Source: Branchiostoma floridae
Lineage: Eukaryota > Chordata > Leptocardii > Amphioxiformes > Branchiostomatidae
Reading direction: 5' to 3'
Assembly (NCBI RefSeq): GCF_000003815.2
Contig: NC_049985.1
Coordinates: 7,972,266 to 8,036,265 of the forward strand
DNA: 64,000 nucleotides
Below, one piece after another: positions 47,031-58,800 of this stretch; the first letter of the stretch is position 1, and each line of letters starts with the position of its first letter. A model generated the notes under the pieces. The model did no database searches, was not told the origin of the DNA, and was given only the letters and a program-made list of their open reading frames with translations. Both the position numbers and the translations under genes were made by a program.

Positions 47031-48112
47031 ACGGGAGGGGACCATACTTCGACAGGGGTCCAAACTTCGTCAGGTTTTAAAAATCATTGTTGCGGAGAAA
47101 TGCATAGATGCCTGCACATAAGAAGTACAACTAGCTGTAGACTAATCCTTGTTGTATATAACTACAAAGACGGGGTATGTGTAGAAGTTAGCAAGTTCCA
47201 CAGATAACGATTGAAAAATTTGCACAAGTTTGACGCCTTCCGTGCAAGTTGACGAGCAAACGTATCGAGACCATGGCCCGGGAAACTCTTGAATTAATCT
47301 TCGCAAAATACGACATGTGAAAAAATACCACCACACATAGAAATGATGTTTATTAGCCTTCCGAAAAATAATACCTGTGTTCTGTTTTCCCTTTAACTGG
47401 GTTGGATAAACGGAGCTAAAATGATGCCACAATGTTCACCCAGTCGGGGCTCCGCCATTTTACTATCACGAACGCCGGCGGCCGAGCGATGCTCAACACG
47501 TTGAACTCAGTCAGCCCGTCCGTAGAGCGACAAACATTCAAGAAAAATCGATCCCTACCGACTAAAAAATCCTGTAGCCATTGCTGCTGCCTAAAGACAG
47601 GATGAAAAGGCAATCAAGGAAGCCGAAAAGCGAAAATGCCATCACAGTTCAATGTAACAATGCGCTGCCGTTTTGCGGCAAGGTGGTCTCACCGTGAGAG
47701 GTAAACGTTTTAACACACCGTATTTGAATAAGTCGCGTAATACAAAATATGACCCATATTTGATACAAAAAAATTATAATGAAGACTTTTAGTGCTATTC
47801 TATTTGCATAAATTGTTTAAAAATGCACGGCGATGGTCTGGTTGTTACTATGTCGGAGTTTGGACCCCTTTTTTGTGTTGGAACGTTCTGCTAGGACGCA
47901 AGCCGAAAACCTGCCGTAAGTTTCGTGCGCTGTCAAAGTACAGTGCGGAACGCTACCGTTAAATGAAATATATATCTGTACAGCTTTAATCACAGTTATA
48001 AGGATGCATACAAGATCTTAACTTGTTTTTGATGAGTTCACTGTAAAATGTACATTGACAAAAGCCATGCGCATCCACTTAGAACGGCTGTCGAAGTATG
48101 GCCCCCTCCCGT
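47031..48112. mobile_element. Possible TA-flanked TIR element upstream of UNC50
   Basis: ACGGGAGGGGACCATACTTC plus GACAGG (47031-47056) and its inverted copy ending at 48112 (GTCGAAGTATGGCCCCCTCC) match at about 24 of 26 positions. Both are flanked by TA. A second inner pair (GGGTCCAAACTTCGTC near 47056-47071, and its inverted copy near 47851-47868) lies inside. The interior (about 47440-47540) is CpG-rich with CGCCATTTT, resembling a housekeeping promoter; a noncoding first exon of UNC50 could lie here. No transposase was found. Confidence 0.55.
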
Positions 48113-48589
48113 TATATGATTGTTAATCTGGCATTAAAAGCTTGTGGCTATGTCTGTGTCATCTTAACCACCTCCAGTGTGCAGTGATCTAATCAGAATC
48201 TTTACATGTACAGTCATGCAAGACACACTCGTATCAATGTTACAGTTGACATTTCACTCACACTTGCATGTCATTAAAAGTACGACTGTACCATTAAATA
48301 GTTGACCAGAATGAAACATTCAAGAATTTTTTTAAAGCTCTTTTTTCCTTCTTGATATTTAAGAACTTTTTTATCATTATGTGTTTGTGAACTTTCTTGT
48401 ACAATCCAATTTTTTTGTGTGTGACACTGACAGCTTAATTTTTTAGATGTCCTTACTAGTTAGTACACAACGCTCCCCGACAATACCTCCTATCTATCAT
48501 ATATTGCACATTCATCGACAGCCTAGCAGCATCATCACAACCCACACTAACACATTAACACTTCAAATGTATCCATTACATCAGCCTTG

Positions 48590-51500
48590 ATGTTACCCAG
48601 CAGACTCTCGCCACCAGCCAGCCCGACCGGTACTTCCACAAACCCCATGTTGGAGGCACGGCACACCGCGGGCGCCAAGCGCTACAAGTACCTGCGTCGC
48701 ATCCTCAAGTTCCGACAGATGGACTTTGAGTTCGCACTATGGCAGATGCTGTACTTGTGTGTTGCACCACAGAGAGTGTGAGTCATTGTTCATGAAGTCA
48801 GTAAGATTGTCAACTTTAAATTGTCAGCTTTAACTTTAAGGGCTTGTATGTCAAGTCAAGTGTATTCAGTCATTTTCATGTATGTACTGTTTTATTTACT
48901 GTTGCTCAAGAACTATGGTGTGGAGAAGATACAATGTACTGTGATTCTTGAAATTTTTATTATGGTTTACATGTATGTTTGCAGTTACCTCTTTGCACAT
49001 ATTTAAGTCTTAACACTGGCCCAGAAAGTTACATGAAATTCATCACTATCTTACAGATACAGAAATTTCCACTACAGAAAACGTAAGTATACAAGCCTTA
49101 AAACTTGTAGTTATACAACAATGTATTAGATTAAGCTGTCAAAGTTCTCCAGATTATATTGGTTGTGATATTCATTCGCACAAAAGCAAGGAAACTATGC
49201 ACAGTCATTAAAAAACTTGGTGACTATCCTAATAAACAAAATCAAGCCAAATTTGTTCCTTTCTTTCCAGAGACAAAAGACCAGTGGGCTCGAGATGACC
49301 CGGCCTTCCTGGTCCTGCTCAGCTTCTGGTTGTGTGGTAAGTAGGACAACAGAGGGACTGGGGGCTATGTTGACTCTTGTGGTGTAAATGGTCTCTGTTG
49401 AGAAGAGTACAGAACTTTGTGTATACCGATGGTTTGCTACAGTTACTTCATAAGTTATGATAACAGCGACAGCCATTGTAGGTAGATTTTGATTGTTGCA
49501 ATAACATTAACAAGACGAAACGAAATGGTAATGCTTCATTCCATTTAGCTGCAGCATTGTTTGCCCTATTGCACCTGTAACTGAGGATCACTTCGGTTAG
49601 TTGTTATTGATATTCCAAAATGTATTTGGATATGGAAAATATTAATGAATGTTATGAACTTGTAGGCATCACTGTTTCTTAGGTGAATGACAAGTGCATG
49701 TAACGTTTTCTTTTCTCTCTTTCCTGCAGCATCTTCCCTTGGTTTTGCCATTGTGCTACAGTTGAGTATAATGGGGATGATTAAACTGCTCCTGTGGGTC
49801 ATCTTTGTGGACTGTATCGGAGTTGGACTCATGGTAGCGACACTGCTGTGGTATGGATACAACTTCTGTCATCAAAATGTTAAAAAGGCTTAGCCTTAGA
49901 TGATCATCAGTGTGCAATTTATTTTAAAAATCCTTGATCAAGGAAAGTTGAACTTTATGCAGATGTCTTGTGAAACTTTTTACATTGAATGATTTGGTTG
50001 AGGTTATGAATCAGAATTGCACTTTTAGCAGGAAAGTACTCTATAGGGAATTTGAAATTGCCAAAGATGACTATTAGCGTAAAAATACACAGCAAAGACT
50101 AACTGGATTGTGAAAGAGTGAACAAATTGATTGACTGAACTTTCCATGGTTGCTAGTTTTTGGGCAGGGACTTTAACTAAGGTCTGTAGTCACCATTCAT
50201 GGATATTTCATGGATATTAAACTAATTAAAGAAAAAGAATCATAGAGAATTGTCAGTAAACACCGTAAACTTCTGTATCATTGTGACAGGTTCGTTGCCA
50301 ACAAGTACCTACAGACACAGAAGTCTGACCAGGAAGTAGAGTGGGGATATGCCTTTGATGTCCACCTGAATGCCTTCTTCCCCCTGCTGATCATTCTACA
50401 TGTCATCCAGCTCTTCTTCATACACCGTGAGTAGAGTTATGCCTGAGAGTGAGAATGTAGTATGCATGTGATTAGTAAAGATTTAGTTCCTTGAAGGCTT
50501 TTTTTTTCGTGTCTGCATGGTGTAGAAGTCTGAGCCCTCTACATTGTGTTGTATCTGGTTCAAATTCCGTGGAGCCAGTGGCCTTGGTGAGGACAACACT
50601 GGAAAAGTGTTGCATAGTCCTATCAAATGGGAACATAAAGCTAGTGGCCCAGTTTATGAGGGAGCACAGGGAGGGAGCCTCCAGCATCAAACTTCTGCTC
50701 ACAAAAACAATAAACACACTTTTCCAGAGGAGAAGGGATGACCCGATATGCTTGGCCAAAAGTGTGATGCTGCCATGCTCCACTAGTCTGTGTAACACAA
50801 ACTCTGCTGTCAAGGACTGTAACTGGCCCCTCCTTGTAGGCCGGCGGATGTTAGGCTGGCTGCTATAAGCAAGATTTAATCAGGCTATTGCACCACTAGC
50901 TAATGAGAAAGCACCATGCTTCTTCTTAAGTTTGAAGTCAACTGTTTTACCTTGAGGCATGTCTTTGTAACTGTTAAATATCTGTAGGTACATTTATGAA
51001 GGGAAGAACTGATCATGATGTTTTGTTCTGTCCACAGCTCTGATTGACAAAGAGTGGTTCATGTCGCGGCTGTTTGGGAACACGTTGTGGCTGATCGCCC
51101 TGGGGTACTACCTGTACATCACATTCCTGGGATATAGCTGTAAGTAGGCGGCCCTATATTTATGTAGATTCACTCTGTGAGTCTTACCTGTTCTTTTGTT
51201 TTATCCTTGCTTCCATGTATAGTCCATTCTCGTACTTAGAGCCTCGCTTATAACCTTGACAATATACCTTAGGAAGGCTTTGCTTAACCAGGCTGAGGTT
51301 TCACTTTTGTAGGTGTTACCTTTAACCAGCTGTCAGTCAATCAAAGAACCACCTAAATGTTTTCTTCAGGTGAAGCCAGTTCTCTAATTGCCTGACAGCT
51401 GGTTAGAGGCCTTGCCCACAAAAGTGGAAGTCTCAGCCCTGTTTAGAAGAACCCCAATCTCTGAATAAGATAATGGACTTGTAGTAAGATTCTGTAATGT

Positions 51501-52297
51501 ATAAAAGCAGACTGTCGCCAGCAAAGATATAAACTCTGATTTTGTATGGTGTTATTGTATGGTATCACTCAAAACACGAAGCCACATGGTCCATTCAGAA
51601 GGAGATACATTTGAAGGCTGATAGCAGGTACATTGTATAAAGCTACCACACCAGAATTGCTATCATACCACAGGCCTACTTTATAAGAGTCACAACAAGA
51701 CTGGCAATAAAAATGTATTATTGCCATGACGACGATTGAGGGTACAACAATACAGCTCAAATCAGAAATAGACTGGAACTTCCCTGTCGCACTATCCCTG
51801 GCACAATATACTAGCCCACCTGTAACATAGACCTACAGCCAGCAGAAATGTACTATCCCCGGTACAGCACAATGGTCTGACCTACATTCCACCATTGCAT
51901 ACCAGAGATACATCTGGAACAGATTTAGGGGGGGGGGGGGACTTGGATACCCAGCATACTGTGGAGTACTAGCATTCTTGGAAAAATGCCTGTGCAATTC
52001 CTAGAATTTTTGCAGACTGAATGCAATATATACCACTTGACGACTCCCCTGAGGCGTCGTCAAAAACAACTTGCCCAGGTGGTACCATTATGTCCTCGAG
52101 TCCACTGTCTTTCGGTTCAACCTGACGATTTGTTTTCTTCCCTTGCAGCCCTTCCGTTCCTGCGCCACACAGTAGTTCTGCTGTACCCTGCCATGCTCAT
52201 CATCCTCACGTTTTACATAGTCTCCCTTCCCGTGGGCTGGAACTTCACCCAGGGACTCATGTGGTTCTATAGATATAGAGTTGGGCATTATGTATAG
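48590..52297 (+). CDS. UNC50: Protein unc-50 homolog (262 aa)
   Basis: Exons 48590-48777, 49057-49082, 49271-49336, 49730-49850, 50290-50426, 51038-51139 and 52149-52297; total 789 nt in frame. The protein matches the conserved UNC50 core almost residue for residue: HTAGAKRYKYLRR, FRQMDFEFALWQMLYLCVAP, QRVYRNFHYRKQTKDQWARD, DPAFLVLLSFWLC, EWGYAFDVHLNAFFPLLIIL, GNTLWLIALGYYLYITFLGY and GWNFTQGLMWFYRYRVGHYV. It is a five-span Golgi/inner-nuclear membrane protein (human 259 aa) that in C. elegans is needed for assembly and trafficking of nicotinic receptors and in yeast (Gmh1) associates with ARF-GEFs. The ATG at 48590 is the first in frame before the conserved core. It is transcribed divergently from GUF1. 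Confidence 0.97.
50500..50880 (+). repeat. Probable tRNA-derived SINE
   Basis: TGCATGGTGTAGAAGTCTGA (A-box-like) and GGTTCAAATTCC (B-box-like, about 50558) are spaced as in a tRNA, preceded by a T-rich tract. The roughly 300 bp downstream contain no exon. In UNC50 intron 5. Open frames on both strands here have no family match. Confidence 0.45.
51284..51446. mobile_element. Foldback element with about 70-bp arms
   Basis: 51284-51353 and 51369-51446 are inverted copies (CTTTAACCAGCTGTCAGTCA against TGCCTGACAGCTGGTTAGAG) separated by 15 bp. The right arm matches the single-arm repeat in the GUF1 intron at 32015-32091. In UNC50 intron 6. Confidence 0.7.
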
Positions 52298-55200
52298 TCT
52301 CTAGGTTAATGGTGTACATTGTGTGCTCAAACAGAGCAAACAGTTCCATGTTTTCTTTCATTTCTATGTACAAATATAAAGTTCTAGGGTTAGGGTCTGA
52401 GAGAAGTGTAAATGTAATGACTGTATTATGAATTGTACGCTCTTTGTGTAAGAATACTAGTATAAAGGTGAACTTGTATTGTAGTCTAGTCTGCTACTAG
52501 CAGTATTTGCTGATATGTCAGCAACTAGCAATTTAGACTTATATTCTGGTGCAGCTGCAGTATGGTCCAATCATATGAGATGATTTATTCCTATGTGATG
52601 GTTGGCTTTGATTCCCCGACTCTCAAGAACTTTTATTGGGGTACACTGGATACATTATATGTGTTGTCTAAGATTCTTTTACAAGTGTTTGTGTGTGTTT
52701 CACCCATTTGTTTCAAGGTTAGGAAGAAATGTGCTATTTGTTATGAAGTAGAGCTACATGTACATTTCTTATCTAGTTTCATATTTCAATTATTTTCCAT
52801 GAACCATAAAGGTGTTGGTTAATCACATTAAAGCTTGTCAGGCATAGCCAAGGGTAGGGATTCTAGCAAATGCACCAGAGAATTTGCACTTGAATTTTGT
52901 AGATTACTTTATGACTGATTGCATAAAGTTTGTAGAGACAGGAGCATAGTAGGGAAAGAGTTAGATAGAGATGTTGTAGATCATGGGAAACCATGTAAAG
53001 CTTGCTATATTTTCTGTTGTTGTTATTTACATTGTGCAATGTGCTGTATCCCGTGAGTTTCACATCATTTTGGAATGGAACACTTTGTGAAAATAATTGT
53101 AGATATTTTGTCTATATACAGTATATGCAATTTTGTCTATTTACATATTCCTTACATACATACTTACATTCATGTATTCCTGTTAAAGTTTCATATATGG
53201 TATGGCTTCAGGCAATAAGATTGTCACTACTACACCAGTATTGTGTATGGAAGACAATCTAGGCTATAATGAGCTGATCGTTTCAGTCGAAACGTTAAGG
53301 CATAAATGAAGAATAGAGTTGTTTCACCTATCTCTGTGATATTTTGACTGTTGCATTCCTGATCAAATTGCCCAAAAGAAGCCACACAGCCGAGACTTCG
53401 ATATATGGGGTTTAATAGACTACTAGTATTTCGAGTATTCATTAAATTTTCCCAAGTCACACATTTCATCTGAGTTGTCCAGACTAGCTTGCACAGTCAA
53501 TACAAACTTGAATGAACAGAGGGCTGATTTGAGTTTTCCTACCAACACCACTGATTCACTACCATGGGTATGCTTCCACAGTGTACAATAACTGAATAAG
53601 GTATTCATTGAAGTTTACATTGTAGCTCATCTAAATATCTAAATAACACTTCAAACTACGTGTCAGCCCCTACAAGCAGCAGGCTGTTTAACACAGACTA
53701 CTTGAGGTTACTTGAAGAAACCCTGCTTTGAGAGGACTCCTTGAGTCTTGACCTAAATGTAGAAGTCAAACACACTTTGTGTTTTCACTTTTCACTAGTT
53801 AACTGAAGTACAAAGGTGATTAACATATACAAATTAGACATGTACTGAAGAATATTATGTAAATATAAAATAAAGGGATTTCAGTTGGTTTAGTAAGTAT
53901 TAATGGATCTGTAAGCACTACTTTTGTATTCAAATAAATGATACTGTTCATGTCTAACCCTTGGCTAACAGGGAACAACATGTGAACAGACGATACACTG
54001 TAAATGAGTGTGTGTGAGTGTTGTCTTTCTGAGTACTCCACAAACTAGGCAAGTTGTCATGGGACGCCTTCAAGTACAAATATTGACTAGGTAACTCCAT
54101 GCATTCTTGAAGCATTGATACGGGAGATGGTTTCTCATTGTTTACAAATTAAAAGCAATTTATTACACCTTGCCACGCAGACAACTTAATTTGCAGCATC
54201 CAGTTCTATACTATGAGCTAGAATTATAAGATCAATTTACTGAGCAGACTCACCAGATCTATTTAGGACTTTTCAATGTCAATAAAAACACACCTGCGAA
54301 TGGCTGCAATGAATGTCCTTCCAAACTCAGTTCTGATATGGTGCCAGAGTAAGTCATCAGCGGATCAACTAATGGTTTCTTCCCATTCCAGTTGTGACTA
54401 CTGCTTCATGCACGCATGTACGCATTTAAACAATCCTCTTAAGAAACCGCCCTCAAAGTCCGCTTTTAAAGATATATTGATTTTTGTTTTTGACCAATAT
54501 AATTTAGAAATCTCCAATGATTTACGGGAACACTAGCTAGCCAAGGTAGAACTAAATTTTACCTGGTACATACTAAGTACCCGCGAACGGCAGAAGTTTT
54601 TGTGCGCAAAAGAGATATTTAGATACTTGACGTATGATAAAATGCTGATTGGCGCAGGGGATTGTCTACGTATACAGCCTTGTAATGGGCGGATACCAGG
54701 CTACAGTTCAAATTTCTCCATGACAACTCTTGCATGTGTGTGTACGTGGTTGAACCCGTAGCCGTCGTTTCAAGATTATGATACACGTAAAGTTACAACT
54801 TAAACCAATGACAAGGTCCAACAAAGCACGTTATTAATCACTCCATAGATATAGAGTAGGAGCGCAGTCGACTCGCGGTGTTCTGAGACCGTTTTGGTCG
54901 GGGCAAGGGAAAACTGTTTTACCCCGCTGAGAGAGGAGACTTTAATACTTCATGTATATGTATATAGCGTATCTTCTAACCTTCTTAGTCCGAAGGTTAG
55001 ATGTAGTAGCAAAGGTTCTTTTCTCGTCCGCCTGTGGAGTACCCAGTTCACGGGTCAAGGACGTCGAGTGTAAGTTAAAACTGTAACCTATCTGCGAGCA
55101 AGGGTATTGTATAGATCTATATAATTTATAAATATCCTAAGACCTTGACCCAAGCAAATGATTTCTGCTACTCTGCTCAGAGATTTATCGAAATACTTGA

Positions 55201-55882
55201 GGAAAGCAATGGACGATCGTACAACTATTAAAAGGCACTTACGTCTTGGGCCGAACATTAAAAGTTCCCAACAGACATTCACAACAGTTACTGACTCAAT
55301 GCTGGCACAGAAAACAGAGAGAAATGGCTTTATTTGTAACTTTTTTCTCATCAATCAAAAGATCAGCATAACACTGAAAGGTACGATTTTTTTTTGTATA
55401 TGACTTATATTAATTTTATCATATTATAACGTTATAGCAAGTAGGCTTCCTTATTTTATACACAAGGGGCAGTTTTATAGGTAGTTTCTTGTCATTAACG
55501 AATCAGAAAGTAATCTGAACTTGTTCTGCAATTTGTCGACGCAGCAAGAGGAAATTGCAGTCGAAAACAACGTTATTCCCCACGCATTTTTCAGTCTTAC
55601 ACGACTTTATACACGTCAAAAAGTTCAATGCTCTCGTCATTGGCCAAAAAACATGTCACGAAGCTCAACACAAAACACGTGCGTCATCAGTCACGTGACC
55701 ACATATCCCAATCGGAAGGGAAGGACACGGCAGCCATTGTGGTTGTCAGTGTCGTCGGGAAGACCTTGCGGTAGCGAAATCTGGACAGTTTCTAGCCCCA
55801 ATAGGGACACTATTGTGATGTTTTAACCATCTATTAGAGACGTAGCACATTTCTGAACACTCGGAACTATCTTATAACTGGT
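52298..55882. other. Intergenic between UNC50 and the RNF150-like gene
   Basis: The first 1.5 kb is probably UNC50 3' UTR, ending near AATAAA at 53869-53874. No gene is recognised on either strand. Around 55735-55752, GCAGCCATTGTGG resembles an inverted YY1 site 140 bp before the RNF150-like start codon. The rest is unassigned. Confidence 0.4.
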
Positions 55883-58800
55883 ATGAAAATGGTGGTAGGC
55901 GAGGAAAGGACGTTCATGTACGGGTTGTGTTTGCTGTTGTGTGTTATGTTATGGTTCGGTTCAGCGCAGTGCATGGTAGGGGAGGACGCTGCTACAGAGT
56001 ACACCAAGGCCTTCGTCAACATCACCTACAGAGACTCCTCCACGAACAAGATCCACTCGGAGAAGGAGGAGGTCGGCGTGTACGGTAAGAACAGCCCCAC
56101 CATCGAGGCGCGCGGCATCGTGGTGAACGTGGGGAACGCCTGCCAGCCGCTGCGCCACATCACGCCGCCCAAGACGCAGTGGATCGCCCTGGTGGTGCGC
56201 GGCATCTGCGACTTCAGACACAAGATCAACCACGCCAAGAGCCTGAACGCCACCGCCGTGGTGGTCTACAACCACGAGCCGTCGCCGCCGGAAACCATGG
56301 CGCATGAAGGTGAGGTGGAAAAACACAACAGCTCACTTGAACCAAATAAATTATGTAAGACAGCCATAACTGGACAGGGTTTGTTTGTTGTGACGGAGGA
56401 GGGAGGGTCTGTGTTTTTGTTGTCAATCAACAGGAAGTCTGGTAGACAATACCTGATCGTAAGAGAGTAATTAAAATCCGCAATAAGCAGGAAATATCAC
56501 CCACCTTCACTAGCCCCCCTCCCCACCTCAACCTTTGCTTTTTGCTTGTGTCATCATTTGGGTGTGTTTCATCGTTTCATCCACTTTGCAGTTAGACCTG
56601 AATGTCAAAAGGGTAAGAAACAAAAGACCAGCCACATGTGAGAAATCCAGCCCAAAGTATATACCATGCAGTCATGGGTATACGCTTGTCGTCCCCAACT
56701 GTAATACAAAAAAGAGTTTCGAAAATGTTGCTATTGTAGAGCCGCAAGTAAGTTAGTTGCTGTATACAACTACCCCTGGTCAAATAATGTTTGCATTGCA
56801 ATGCAATAAAATCTTATTATGGACCCATAAGTTGGCTAAGCAGATAGGTTGTAAGATGAAGCAAGGAGGTTATATCTGATCTGAAGTAAAGTAATAAGTA
56901 AGAATTTAAAGAAAGAAACTGGGGTCCATCTCCCGTGACTTCTGTCAGAACATATGGCGAGTGCTGCCCAAAAAAGGCCAGGAAGATCCCTGATCAAATA
57001 AAGCAATCCATTTTCCAATTGGAACAGTTGTTTGTACCTAATCTCTGTTGGCGGTCATGTTGTTACAGAATTGTTAGATCCAGTTTGCCTACGAACAGAT
57101 GTGGTTTTGAAGTTCTGCCCAATGCAATGTTTATTGAATGTGTATACCTGCACTGGGGGAGTGGTCAAAATACTAGTACTGTACAGTGAAAACTTTCAAC
57201 ACAATTCCAATGTAGGCATCATTATTCCATCATCATGATCATCATCAGTCCCATAGCTTTTCAATCAGTTTGCTTCTGCCTAAAATTTGACATACAATCT
57301 ATTCAACTGTCTCTGCCATGTTTTGTGGAGATACCCCTATAATCTAACTAAACAAATAAAAAGCTGCAAGGGGGTCCAAAATCTTATCATTTCGAGGTCT
57401 CAACAAAACCTACCCACATACATACCTTCAAAGTTCTCAAGCTATCAGACTGAATGACACACACATACAAGAGCTGCCAAAAACATGGCTATTTTTTCTT
57501 GGACACAATGAGGTGAAAAGTTGTCCAGAATTTAACTCAAATTTTATAAGCTCTCTCACAGAGATCAAAACGTATGTGTGGCCACAGGAATTCAAATTCT
57601 ACTAGGTAATATGATGTCAAAGGTAAAGGCCCCTAAAAAGAAAACAACATTGTCATGCAAATCGAAACAATGGTCGAGACAATGACTGTTTCCCTTTTCA
57701 GGGCCTTTACTTCTGGCAAATTACCTAGAACTCCTGTTCTGATCTCTGTGTGAGGGCTTATTGATGGAAGGTACAAGGGTATTATTATAATACTAGATCG
57801 CCTAGACGCAAGTTTTCTAGGGTGATATGAGGATCTCAAGTAGTAAAGCAGGTTCAGCTAGAAAAGTGTGGGTTAATACATGTAATCTTTGCTCCAGGTC
57901 ACAGGAACAAAAGGCACCTATACTTTTCCACACATATCCTTACTTGTGTACAGTGTATTCAGCTGCATCAGAACTCTCTCACTAACCAAGCAGTGTCCTG
58001 TTACTGCCTGGGCAGACACTTGAGGTACAAGAGGACCACACTGTAAATGCATTTAAGTTTGCGGGGATTTAATTTCGCAGTAGTGGGAAGGAGGACTGTT
58101 TGCAGTGGTTTTGATTTGGCGGTAGCACCATGCACTGTAGTCTCTTACTGCCATGGATAATGTTCGCACTGGTTTTAAGTTCACGGTAAATTGCCAACAT
58201 GAAAACCGCTAACATAGAACCACCGCAAACATTTCTGCATTTACAATAGCTTCCCCATTGGCCACATGTCCTGCAGCTGGGGCATTTCAACAAGCTTTCT
58301 GATGATGATCATTGGATGGTGTTATGTGAGCTCGGAGGTCATTCCTAGTCCTAAATGTTAACATTTAAAATGTGATTTTTTGTTTTGATATCCTAGGTCC
58401 AAAATGGCATGTCTACAGTTGACATTTTAGGTTTTATTTAAATGTTTGGTATGTTATATTGTTTATGATTAGCACTGTCATAAAGTTAACCTGTCCATGA
58501 AAGAAGGCCAAGGTAGGGAAAAGGTTTGAGATGGTACCAGTCTACCAGGATAAGTAGCAATGTTAACCTTGAGGTAACACTGCAGGGCACATGCAGGCCA
58601 GCTCTTATTCCAGGACAACATACATTAGGTAGAATAGGTATTCTAGTATGTCAAGACAAGATTTTTGAAGTGTTTTTGAGAGCCCCAAACATAAACGGGG
58701 ACTGGGATAAAAGGGCAAAGGTTTAAACCGTATTCACAGCTTAAACGTCTTGACACTTTTGCTCTTGCATTCTATAAGACAGCAAAGCCTACTTGTATTC

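Noticed and set aside
50491-50868. 125-codon plus and 113-codon minus frames in an UNC50 intron
   Set aside because: They overlap a tRNA-derived repeat and interrupt a gene model that joins cleanly without them.
53270-53300. Second hammerhead-like string (CTGATCG ... GAAACG)
   Set aside because: The first box does not fit CUGANGA and the region is better described as a short palindrome CGTTTC/GAAACG.
55961-56326. 121-codon minus-strand frame opposite RNF150-like exon 1
   Set aside because: Shadow frame in a G+C-rich exon, His/Arg/Val-rich without domain features.
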